Below are positions 41,433-49,187 of a stretch of 64,000 bases of DNA, in pieces; positions within the stretch are counted from its first letter, which is position 1; the number at the start of each line of letters is the position of its first letter. The notes below the pieces were generated by a model that searched no databases, was not told where the DNA came from, and was given only the letters and a program-made list of their open reading frames with translations. The DNA comes from Actinoallomurus sp963736325 (GTDB lineage Bacteria; Actinomycetota; Actinomycetes; Streptosporangiales; Streptosporangiaceae). The position numbers and the translations under genes were made by a program. Location: positions 496,001 to 560,000 of the forward strand of contig CAVTOG010000010.1 in the NCBI GenBank assembly GCA_963736325.1, in the 5' to 3' direction.

Positions 41433-42271
41433 CCGCGCGGGTGCTGGTGACCGGCGCCGAGGGGCTCGTGGGGTCCGCCGTCGTCGGCCACCTGCGCGAA
41501 CACGGCCACGCGATCACCACGCTCACCCTGCCGGGCGCGGCGCCCCACGAGGGCGTGCGGGTCGTACGGGGCGACGCACGCGATCCGGCGGCCGTCGCGG
41601 AGGCCGCCGAAGGGGCGGAGGCGGTCGTCCACCTCGCCGCCATCCCGAACCCCTGGAGCGCCACGGCGCCGGAGGTGTTCGCCAACAACGCGCCGGCCAC
41701 CTTCAGCGTGCTGTGGACCGCCGCCGAGCACGGCGTGCGCCGCTTCGCGATCGCGGGCAGCGTCAACGCGACCGGCCTGCTCATGAACCCTCACCACCCG
41801 CTGCCACCGAGGTATCCGATCGACGAGACGACCCCGCCCGACGTCGCCGACCCGTACTCGCTGTCCAAGCAGGTCGACGAGCTGACCCTGCGCGCGGTGT
41901 GCCGCCGGTTCGGCGCGTCGGGCGTCGCGCTGCGCCTGCCGCTCATGATCTCGCCCGCGAACATCGACGCCCTGCGCGCGAGCGGTGCCGAGCGGCCCGC
42001 CGACGGCGCGGGTGACGGCTGGGGCTGGCTCGACGTACGCGACGGCGCGGAGGCGTTCCGCCTCGCGATCACCGGTGACTACGAGGGGGCGCACGTCGTC
42101 CACGTCGCGGCGCCGGACACCTTCGCCGGCACTCCGACGGAGGAACTGCTCGACCGGTACGCGCCGGGGGTGCCCCGTCGCGAGGCCTACCCCGGGTGTA
42201 CGGCCCCGATCGACACGCGCCGGGCCCGTGACCTGCTCGGATTCGTACCACGCTTCGGAGGGCCGACGTGA
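41429..42271 (+). CDS. NAD(P)-dependent epimerase/dehydrogenase (extended SDR)
   Basis: 280 residues from a GTG overlapping the upstream stop. The cofactor motif is 'VLVTGAEGLVG' (G9, G12, G15), and the active site is Y143-x-x-x-K147 in 'DPYSLSKQ' with S111 in 'AIAGSVN'. The size and position in a sugar-catabolic operon resemble uronate dehydrogenase-type SDRs that oxidise a free sugar to a lactone, but the sequence also allows an epimerase. Its ATGA overlap with a dehydratase gene suggests consecutive steps. Confidence 0.8.
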   Translation: MTARVLVTGAEGLVGSAVVGHLREHGHAITTLTLPGAAPHEGVRVVRGDARDPAAVAEAAEGAEAVVHLAAIPNPWSATAPEVFANNAPATFSVLWTAAEHGVRRFAIAGSVNATGLLMNPHHPLPPRYPIDETTPPDVADPYSLSKQVDELTLRAVCRRFGASGVALRLPLMISPANIDALRASGAERPADGAGDGWGWLDVRDGAEAFRLAITGDYEGAHVVHVAAPDTFAGTPTEELLDRYAPGVPRREAYPGCTAPIDTRRARDLLGFVPRFGGPT

Positions 42272-43419
42272 AGATCACCACGGTCGAGACGTTCGTGCTG
42301 GGCGAACGCCACCTGCTCGTGCGGATCGGCACGGACGACGGCCTGGCCGGGTGGGGCGACGCGTCGCTCGAACACCGTCCCGGCGCGACCGCCGCGGCCG
42401 TTCGCGAGCTGTCCGGACAGCTCATCGGCCGAGATCCGCTGCCCGTCACCGCGCACTGGCAGCGCCTGGCGCGCGGCGGCTTCTACCGAGGCGGCCCGGT
42501 GCTCTCGAGCGCGGTCGCCGGGCTCGACCTGGCCCTGTGGGACCTGCGGGGCAAGTGGTTCGGCGCGCCGGTCCACGAACTGCTCGGCGGCCCGTGCCGC
42601 GACCGCGTGCGCCTCTACACGCACGCGTGGGGCGGGCCGGGGCACACCGGCGGGCCGGAGCGTGCCCGCGCGCTCGTGGAGTCGGGGTACACGCTGGTCA
42701 AGGCGTCTGTGGCGGGCCCGGTCGGCTTCCTCGACACGCCCTCGATGACGTCGCGTTTCGTCGAGGACCTGGAGGCGCTGCGCGAGGCCGTCGGCGACGG
42801 CGCGGACTTCGGCATCGACCTCCACGGCCGCGTCTCGGTCCACCAGGCTCGGCGGCTCGCCGACGCCATCGCGCACACGGCCCCCGCCTTCCTGGAGGAG
42901 CCGCTGCGGCCGGAGCACTCTCGGCTCATCGGGCGGCTCACCGCGTCGACGAGCGTCCCGATCGCGACCGGCGAACGGCTCTTCACGCGCGAGGAGTTCC
43001 TGCCGGTGCTGGAGGCCGGCATCGCCATCGCCCAGCCGGACCTCGCGCACGCCGGCGGCATCACCGAGGTGTTCCGCGTCGCCACCCTCGCGGAGTCCTA
43101 CGACGTGCAGGTGGCGCCGCACTGCGCGATCGGCCCGGTCGCCCTCGCCGCCTGCGTCCAGCTCGACCTGGCCGTACCGAACTTCTACGCGCAGGAGCAC
43201 GTCATCGACCTGACGTCCGCCGATTCGCCGGACCTGGCGATCCTGCGCGACCCTGGAGTGCTCGTCCCCGTGGCGGGGCACCTGGAGCGCCCGACCGGCC
43301 CCGGTCTCGGCATCGAGGTCGACGAGGACGCGGTGCGCGCCGCCCATCGCACGGACCTTCTCGTGCCCGAAGGGAATCCGTCGTGGACCCATGCGGACGG
43401 CGGCTTCGCGGAGTGGTGA
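42268..43419 (+). CDS. Enolase-superfamily acid-sugar dehydratase (DgoD/mandelate-racemase group)
   Basis: 383 residues. The capping domain is followed by the barrel with K145 in 'TLVKASVAG', metal ligands D184 ('GIDLHGR', with H186), E210 or E211 ('AFLEEPL') and E236 ('IATGERL'), and H285 in 'VAPHCAIGP'. The DLHG and HCAIGP patterns are those of galactonate-type dehydratases, which turn an aldonate into a 2-keto-3-deoxy acid. The exact sugar acid cannot be decided from this. Start and stop are coupled to the preceding SDR gene by an ATGA overlap. Confidence 0.87.
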   Translation: MKITTVETFVLGERHLLVRIGTDDGLAGWGDASLEHRPGATAAAVRELSGQLIGRDPLPVTAHWQRLARGGFYRGGPVLSSAVAGLDLALWDLRGKWFGAPVHELLGGPCRDRVRLYTHAWGGPGHTGGPERARALVESGYTLVKASVAGPVGFLDTPSMTSRFVEDLEALREAVGDGADFGIDLHGRVSVHQARRLADAIAHTAPAFLEEPLRPEHSRLIGRLTASTSVPIATGERLFTREEFLPVLEAGIAIAQPDLAHAGGITEVFRVATLAESYDVQVAPHCAIGPVALAACVQLDLAVPNFYAQEHVIDLTSADSPDLAILRDPGVLVPVAGHLERPTGPGLGIEVDEDAVRAAHRTDLLVPEGNPSWTHADGGFAEW

Positions 43420-43476
43420 CCAACGGTGTCCGGCGTTGCGTAACGTTCGTGCCAGACGAATCAGAAAGCGAAGCCA

Positions 43477-44517
43477 ATGACTGAAACGCCGGGCCAACGA
43501 CGGAACGTTCGGATCAAAGACGTCGCCGCGGCGGCCGGGGTGAGCAAGGCGCTGGTCTCCTACGCTCTCAACGACCGGCCCGGGGTGAAGGAGTCGACGC
43601 GCGCGCACATCGTCGAGACCGCGCGGAACATGGGGTGGACCCCGAGCCTGCGGGCGCGCGGCCTCTCGGTGTCGCGGGCGTACGCGATCGGGCTCGTCTT
43701 CCAGAAGTCACCCGAGGCTCTCGCGAGCGACCAGTACTACACGAGCCTCATGGCCGGCCTGCAGAGCGTGCTGTCGACCTCCAGCTACTCGCTCGTCACC
43801 GAGGTCGTCGACAGCCCGAAGGCCGAGCGTGCCAGCTACCGCCGGCTCGCCGCCGACGGCCGGGTGGACGGCATGGTCATCGTCGACCTGCGGCAGGACG
43901 ACCCGCGGTTCGCCCTGGTCAAGGAGGCCGGGCTGGCGTTCGTGAGCCTCGGCTGGCCGCCCGAGCCCACGACGATGCCGGTGCTCGTGTACGACGAGAG
44001 CCAGGCGATCACCGACGTGGTGAAGCACCTGGTCGCCCTCGGGCACCGGCGAGTCGCACAGGTGGTCGGCCCGCAGAGCGGCGCACCGGCGCGGCTGCGG
44101 CGCAAGCTGTACCAGCGGCTCCTGCGGGAGCACGGCGTCGACGACTCTCAGTGGATCGAGAGCGACTACACGGCGGCCGGCGGCCGTGAGGCGACCGAGC
44201 GGCTGCTCGACCTGGACCCGCGGCCGACCGCGGTGGTGTACTCCAACGACCTGATGGCGGTCGCCGGGATGAGCGTCGCCTACTCGCAGGGCCTACAGGT
44301 GCCCAGCGACGTCTCGATCGTCGGCTGGGACGACATCACGATCTCCCAGTACCTCCACCCGCCGCTGTCGACGGTGACCCAGCATCCGTTCGACGACGGG
44401 CGTGTGGCCGCGACCGTGCTCCTCCAGGCGATCGAGGGCGAGAAGTTCGATGAGCCCATCTGGATGCCGAACCCACGGTTCGTCCCCCGCGGGTCGAGCG
44501 GTCCCGCCCACTTCTGA
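43477..44517 (+). CDS. LacI-family regulator of the 35.8-53 kb carbohydrate locus
   Basis: 346 residues. The HTH is 'VRIKDVAAAAGVSKALVSYA', the hinge helix 'SLRARGLSVSRAYAIGL', and the effector domain includes 'KHLVALGHRRVAQVVGPQSG', 'AVVYSNDLMAVAGMSVAY' and 'VSIVGWDDITISQYLHPPLS'. It is the only LacI gene in the locus that carries repeated TGAACCGGTTCA sites, so it is the best candidate to bind them. It lies 57 bp after the dehydratase gene, on the same strand as the importer operon. Confidence 0.92.
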   Translation: MTETPGQRRNVRIKDVAAAAGVSKALVSYALNDRPGVKESTRAHIVETARNMGWTPSLRARGLSVSRAYAIGLVFQKSPEALASDQYYTSLMAGLQSVLSTSSYSLVTEVVDSPKAERASYRRLAADGRVDGMVIVDLRQDDPRFALVKEAGLAFVSLGWPPEPTTMPVLVYDESQAITDVVKHLVALGHRRVAQVVGPQSGAPARLRRKLYQRLLREHGVDDSQWIESDYTAAGGREATERLLDLDPRPTAVVYSNDLMAVAGMSVAYSQGLQVPSDVSIVGWDDITISQYLHPPLSTVTQHPFDDGRVAATVLLQAIEGEKFDEPIWMPNPRFVPRGSSGPAHF

Positions 44518-44530
44518 TCCGGTCCTTCTC

Positions 44531-44575
44531 TTGACACGTGGTCCAGCCGACGCGACCATGCTTTGAACCGGTTCA
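44531..44575 (+). promoter_or_regulatory. Promoter with LacI operator for the sugar importer operon
   Basis: A consensus -35 TTGACA (44531-44536) is followed by a weak -10 about 17 bp on (near 44554). The operator TGAACCGGTTCA occupies 44564-44575, immediately downstream, where a bound repressor would block initiation. Confidence 0.75.
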
Positions 44576-44641
44576 GGCGACAGTCGCACAGAGACGAGGC
44601 AGCTCGTCGCTCCCCTGTTCAACGTCCTAAGAAGAGTCCAT

Positions 44642-45931
44642 ATGAGACGACCATCATTCATAGGGCTGCGCGTCGCGGCCCTTGTCGGAACCGCGGCTCT
44701 CACAGTGGCATCGCTTTCCGCATGCTCGGAAGACAAGGCCACCAAGACCGACACGCTCACCGTGATGTCCTCATTCACCACCGGCAACGCCACCGGGGAT
44801 GAGTTCAACAAGCTCGCGAAGGACTTCACGGCCGAGTCGGGCATCAAGATCGACGTTCAGGAGGTGAACTTCGACGACCTTCCCAAGGCGTATGAGGCGG
44901 CGAAGCTCGCCAACAAGGAACGCGACCTCATCATCGAGAACCTCACCCCGGACACGACCGACTGGCTGCCCCAGGGACAGGTGGTCGACGTACGGAAGTA
45001 CCTCGACGACTGGGACCTCACCCCGAAGATCGAACCGCAGGCGATCCAGTACTGGACGCAGGGGAAGTCGGGCGTCGCCGGATTCCCGTTCATCGCGTTC
45101 AACTGGCCGGTCTGGTACAACATGGACCTGCTCAAGAAGGCCGGCGTCGCCAAGGTGCCGTCGACCACCGACGAGCTGATCGACACCTCCGCGAAACTGC
45201 GGGCGGCCGGCATCCAGCCGATGGCGCTCAGCGGCGGCGAGTGGCCGGTGCAGAACTTCGTGACCTGGATGGTTCAGCAGTACGTCCAGCCGGCCGAGGC
45301 ACAGCAGCTCTTCTCCAAGGGAGGCTACTGCGCCAGCCCCCGCGCCGTGCAGGGCCTCGACCTGTTCGGCCGGCTCCGTGACGCCGGCGTCTTCATCGAC
45401 AACGCCCAGGGCTACTCCGCCGACCAGATGACCACGGCGTTCTTCAACGGCAGGGCCGCCATGATGCCGTCGGGTTCGTGGGCCTACACGACGGCGCCGG
45501 CCGCCATCGGAAAGGTCACGACGCTCGGCGGGTTCCCGGTCACGCCCGGCGGCGTCTACACGAAGCCGACCGCATTCGAGGGCTACTCGGCCGGCTTCTT
45601 CCTCTCCCCCAAGGGCGAGAAGAAGATCGACGCCGTCGAGAAGTTCATGAAGTTCATGTACTCCCAGAAGAGCCTGCAGGGCTGGATCGGCGACGCCTCA
45701 CAGATCCTCGACGCCAAGCCCGAAGCGGTCGGAGAGGTGAAGACGTCGAACGCGCTGGCGCTCAAGGGCGTCGCCGTGAAGAAGGACACCGTCGACTTCC
45801 TGCTGCTGCCGGACAACTACATTCCCGCCGGATTCGACTACCAGCCCGTGGCGACGGAGTTCCTCGGTCACAAGGGCGAGACGGGCGCCGAATTCTGCAA
45901 GAAGCTCGACAAGCTGTACACCGACAAATGA
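44642..45931 (+). CDS. Sugar ABC transporter substrate-binding lipoprotein (SBP family 1)
   Basis: 429 residues. A signal peptide ends in the lipobox LSAC (C28). The mature part follows the family 1 fold: 'TLTVMSSFTTGNATGDEFNK', 'FPFIAFNWPVWYNMDLLKKA', 'AFFNGRAAMMPSGSWAYTTA' and 'GFFLSPKGEKKIDAVEKFMK'. Aromatic residues in these strands are usual for oligosaccharide stacking. It delivers substrate to the two permeases that follow. No cognate ATPase gene is present, so a shared MsiK-type ATPase encoded elsewhere probably powers it, as is common in actinomycetes. Confidence 0.92.
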   Translation: MRRPSFIGLRVAALVGTAALTVASLSACSEDKATKTDTLTVMSSFTTGNATGDEFNKLAKDFTAESGIKIDVQEVNFDDLPKAYEAAKLANKERDLIIENLTPDTTDWLPQGQVVDVRKYLDDWDLTPKIEPQAIQYWTQGKSGVAGFPFIAFNWPVWYNMDLLKKAGVAKVPSTTDELIDTSAKLRAAGIQPMALSGGEWPVQNFVTWMVQQYVQPAEAQQLFSKGGYCASPRAVQGLDLFGRLRDAGVFIDNAQGYSADQMTTAFFNGRAAMMPSGSWAYTTAPAAIGKVTTLGGFPVTPGGVYTKPTAFEGYSAGFFLSPKGEKKIDAVEKFMKFMYSQKSLQGWIGDASQILDAKPEAVGEVKTSNALALKGVAVKKDTVDFLLLPDNYIPAGFDYQPVATEFLGHKGETGAEFCKKLDKLYTDK

Positions 45932-45997
45932 TCGATTGACCTTTCGCGGCGGACCCGGCGCATACCAGCGCCGGGCCCGCCCGTAGAGGAGACGTCA

Positions 45998-46918
45998 ATG
46001 CCACAAGCCGTTCTCGAAACGCCGGTCATGCCCTCGCGAACCCGGCCGGCGGCGAGATCACGGAACAAGGGCCTCATCGTGCTGGCGCTGCCGTCCGTGG
46101 CGTGGTACTTGATCTTCACGATCGGCCCGCTCTTCGCGATGTTCGTCATCGCGTTCATGAGCTGGGAGGGCCTCGCCGCCCCCGCGAGCTTCAACGGGCT
46201 GCACAACGTCGACAAGCTCGTGCACGACCCGCGGATCTACACGGCGACGCGCAACACGGCCGTGCACCTGTTCGGGTCCCTGCCGATCATGATGGTCGCG
46301 TCGTTCATGCTCGGCTACTTCCTGAACCTCAAGCTGCCGGGCCACCGGACGCTCCGGGTGATCATGTTCATCCCGGCGCTGATCTCGCTGTCCTCCCTCG
46401 GCATGCTCTTCATCGCCGTGCTGGGCCCGACGGGCCTGGTCAACTCGGTCCTCGACGAGGCCGGGGCGCACTCGCTCACGACGGCCTGGCTCGCCGACCC
46501 GCAGACGGCGATGGCGGCGCTCATCGGGATCACGATCTGGTCCGGGACCGGGTTCAACGCGATCCTCTTCTCCGCCCGGCTGTCCTCCATCGACCCGGAG
46601 ATCTACGCCGCCGCCGAGATCGACGGCGCGAGCCACTGGCAGAAGATGTGGAGGATCGCGTTCCCGATCTCCCTCGACTTCTTCGGCGTCCTGACGATGC
46701 TTCAGTACCTGTGGACGCTCTTCGGCTCCGCGGGCCTGGTCCTGCTGCTGACGCGCGGCGGGCCGGGAGAGGCCACGTCGACGCTGTCGTGGCTCGTCTA
46801 CCACTTCGGGTTCCGGCATCCCGACATCGGCTACAGCCAGACCATCGGGCTGCTGCTCTTCGTGCTCGGCGTCATCGGGCTCGTCATCATCCGCCGGATC
46901 TTCCGGGCGAGGTACTGA
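45998..46918 (+). CDS. Sugar ABC transporter permease (MalF-like)
   Basis: 306 residues with six predicted helices, starting 'KGLIVLALPSVAWYLIFTIG'. The EAA coupling loop is 'IYAAAEIDGASHWQKMWRIA', and the protein ends in a short basic tail. GAGGAG precedes the ATG. Its stop overlaps the next permease's start (TGATG), so the two subunits are made in equal amounts. Confidence 0.93.
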   Translation: MPQAVLETPVMPSRTRPAARSRNKGLIVLALPSVAWYLIFTIGPLFAMFVIAFMSWEGLAAPASFNGLHNVDKLVHDPRIYTATRNTAVHLFGSLPIMMVASFMLGYFLNLKLPGHRTLRVIMFIPALISLSSLGMLFIAVLGPTGLVNSVLDEAGAHSLTTAWLADPQTAMAALIGITIWSGTGFNAILFSARLSSIDPEIYAAAEIDGASHWQKMWRIAFPISLDFFGVLTMLQYLWTLFGSAGLVLLLTRGGPGEATSTLSWLVYHFGFRHPDIGYSQTIGLLLFVLGVIGLVIIRRIFRARY

Positions 46919-47784
46919 TGGCCGCCTTCTCGGTGCGGGAACGGACCGCCGGGCGCCGGTTCACGCGCGGGCTCGTCGGCGCGTACGTCCTCGTCGTCCT
47001 GTACGCCCTGACGCTGGTGCTCCCGCTGTACTGGCTGCTGATCTCGGCCTTCAAGCCGCGGCTCCAGATCCTGAACAAGCCCTTCCTGCCGACCTTCTCG
47101 TCGGGCTTCGCCCACTTCTCCAAGGTCTGGACCCTGCTCGACATGGGCACGGCGCTGCTCAACTCGCTCTACATCACGGCCGCGTCGCTGATCCTCACCC
47201 TGGTCATCTCCATCCCGGCGGCGTACGCGCTCGCACGGTCGCGGGGAAAGATCGCGATGGCCATGGAGCGGATCTACGCGCTGGGATTCCTCATCCCGGG
47301 CTTCGCCGCACTGGTGCCGACCCTACTGCTGGCCATCCACCTCGGGCTCTTCTACCAGCGGGAGTTCATGATCCTCTACCTGCCGGCCTCGGCACAGCCC
47401 CTGACGGTCATCCTCCTCACGCAGTTCATGCGCACGGTGCCGCCGGAGCTGGAGGAGAGCGCCATGATCGACGGGGCCGGGAGGTTCCGGATCCTGCGGA
47501 GCGTCTACCTGCCGCTGACCGTGCCGGGCATCGCGTCGGTGACGATCCTGAACTTCATCTCGTTCTGGAACGAATACCTCTACACCCTGGTCATCGTGGG
47601 TGTGGACCCGGAGCTGCGCACGTCGCAGGTGGCCCTCCCCACGCTCCAGGGCAACCAGGGGATCACCGACTACGCCCTGGTCTGCGCGGGCACGGTGCTC
47701 TCGGTCCTGCCGGTCTTCATCGTCTACGCGATCCTCAACCGCCGTATGGAGAGCGCACTGGTCCAGGGCGCACTGAAGGGCTGA
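46918..47784 (+). CDS. Sugar ABC transporter permease (MalG-like)
   Basis: 288 residues. 'YALTLVLPLYWLLISAFKPR' is the typical first helix and exit of MalG-type permeases, and the EAA loop is 'ELEESAMIDGAGRFRILRSV'. It forms the membrane channel with the preceding permease. The ApnL-like gene starts 11 bp after its stop. Confidence 0.93.
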   Translation: MAAFSVRERTAGRRFTRGLVGAYVLVVLYALTLVLPLYWLLISAFKPRLQILNKPFLPTFSSGFAHFSKVWTLLDMGTALLNSLYITAASLILTLVISIPAAYALARSRGKIAMAMERIYALGFLIPGFAALVPTLLLAIHLGLFYQREFMILYLPASAQPLTVILLTQFMRTVPPELEESAMIDGAGRFRILRSVYLPLTVPGIASVTILNFISFWNEYLYTLVIVGVDPELRTSQVALPTLQGNQGITDYALVCAGTVLSVLPVFIVYAILNRRMESALVQGALKG

Positions 47785-47795
47785 GAACCATCACG

Positions 47796-49187
47796 ATGCA
47801 GAGGCTCTTCTCCGCGCGGGCGGACCGCGGCGACGGACTCGACCTGCGGTCGCTGAGCCACGGCGGCGAACCGGTGAACTCCCGGCTGTACTTCGCGGTA
47901 CGCGACGAGCTGTGGCGCACGGTGCCGCTGTCGGCCGCGCGCGTCCACCACGAGACGGCACCGGCGGGGTTCACGACCGAGATCTCCGCGGTGACGGCCT
48001 GGGAGTCGCACCCGGCGGAGATCGCCCTCCGGTACGTCGCGGAGGGGCCCGACCTGCTCGCCGAGGTCACGGTGACGGCCCGCGGCTCCTTCACGTACGG
48101 GCGGATCGGGCTCTGCCTGCTCTTCCCGATGGAGGGGTTCCACGGCCGTACCGCGACGACGTGGCAGAACGGGATCCCGACGTCCATGGAGTTCCCGGAG
48201 GAGATCGTCACCCGCGACCGGCTCGACGCCGCGACGGTGCGGTTCCACAAACCGTTCGACCGGCTGGAGACGACCCTCGCGTCCGGCACGCGCGTGCGGT
48301 ACACGTTCGAGGGCGAGGACTTCGAGTTCGAGGACCAGCGAAACTGGACCGACGCGTCGTACAAGGCGTACTCGGTCCCGCCACCGGACGGCTGGCCGCT
48401 GACGGCGTCGGAAGGCGACCGCTTCACCCAGCGCGTACGCATCCGTGTCGATCCCGCCCCGGACTCCTTGCCCCGTGAGGACGACCACGCGATCCGTCTC
48501 GGCGCTCCGGTGGGGGTCGTACCGTCGATCGACCTGTTCCGCGGCCGGATCTCGCCGTGCTCCTTCCGCCCGCACGGCGGATTCCACGAGCTCAACACGG
48601 TGACCGCCGACACCGTACGGGACGGCGACTCGATCGAACTGGCCGTGAACGGCGCGGTGCACGCAGCCGACGACGACTCGGTCCTGGAGACGACGGCCGT
48701 ACACGGCGTCATGGCCCGCCAGATCCGCGCCACCCACCCGGACCTCCCTCTCCGGATGGCCCCGGTGTCATTCCTGGACGTCCCCGGCGACTGGAGAGAC
48801 GAGGAGGGCCAGTACGCCCCAGAGCCTCCAAGCGGCCAACTCCCACCCCGCCACCTCGCCGGCTACGCCGCGACCTGGGCCATCGCCAGCGCCGCGAGAA
48901 CGGTCCCGGCCGGCCCGGACATGCTCCGCTACTTCGACGCGACCCTCCCCCCGGACTCCCCCGGCGTCCGAGCCGTGAACCGCCTCCGCGCCTTGGAGGG
49001 CCGTCAGGTACTGTCCGTGACCGCTCCCCCACCCCTGGCCGCACTCGCGGTGGCGGACGATACAACGATCACCTTGGCCGTGGCGAACCCCGGCCCGGAC
49101 CCGACACATTTCCGCCTCCCGGACGGCCGCACCACATCCCTGGACGGCTTCGACTCGGCCTGGTTCGACCTACCAATCAGACGGTGA
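47796..49187 (+). CDS. D-apionate lactonase-like (ApnL-family) protein
   Basis: 463 residues. The N-terminal beta domain has 'NSRLYFAVRDELWRTVP', 'YGRIGLCLLFPMEGFHG' and 'FEFEDQRNWTDASYKAY', the last being a very recognisable ApnL phrase. The region 'NGAVHAADDDSVLETTAVHG' followed by 'LPLRMAPVSF' matches the family's barrel domain, which seems shortened here compared with longer relatives. ApnL hydrolyses D-apionolactone; here the substrate could be another aldonolactone. It is co-directional with the importer permeases (11 bp gap), and its end overlaps the convergent GH2 gene by 11 bp. I judge the family by remembered motifs, so an HMM test is needed. Confidence 0.65.
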   Translation: MQRLFSARADRGDGLDLRSLSHGGEPVNSRLYFAVRDELWRTVPLSAARVHHETAPAGFTTEISAVTAWESHPAEIALRYVAEGPDLLAEVTVTARGSFTYGRIGLCLLFPMEGFHGRTATTWQNGIPTSMEFPEEIVTRDRLDAATVRFHKPFDRLETTLASGTRVRYTFEGEDFEFEDQRNWTDASYKAYSVPPPDGWPLTASEGDRFTQRVRIRVDPAPDSLPREDDHAIRLGAPVGVVPSIDLFRGRISPCSFRPHGGFHELNTVTADTVRDGDSIELAVNGAVHAADDDSVLETTAVHGVMARQIRATHPDLPLRMAPVSFLDVPGDWRDEEGQYAPEPPSGQLPPRHLAGYAATWAIASAARTVPAGPDMLRYFDATLPPDSPGVRAVNRLRALEGRQVLSVTAPPPLAALAVADDTTITLAVANPGPDPTHFRLPDGRTTSLDGFDSAWFDLPIRR

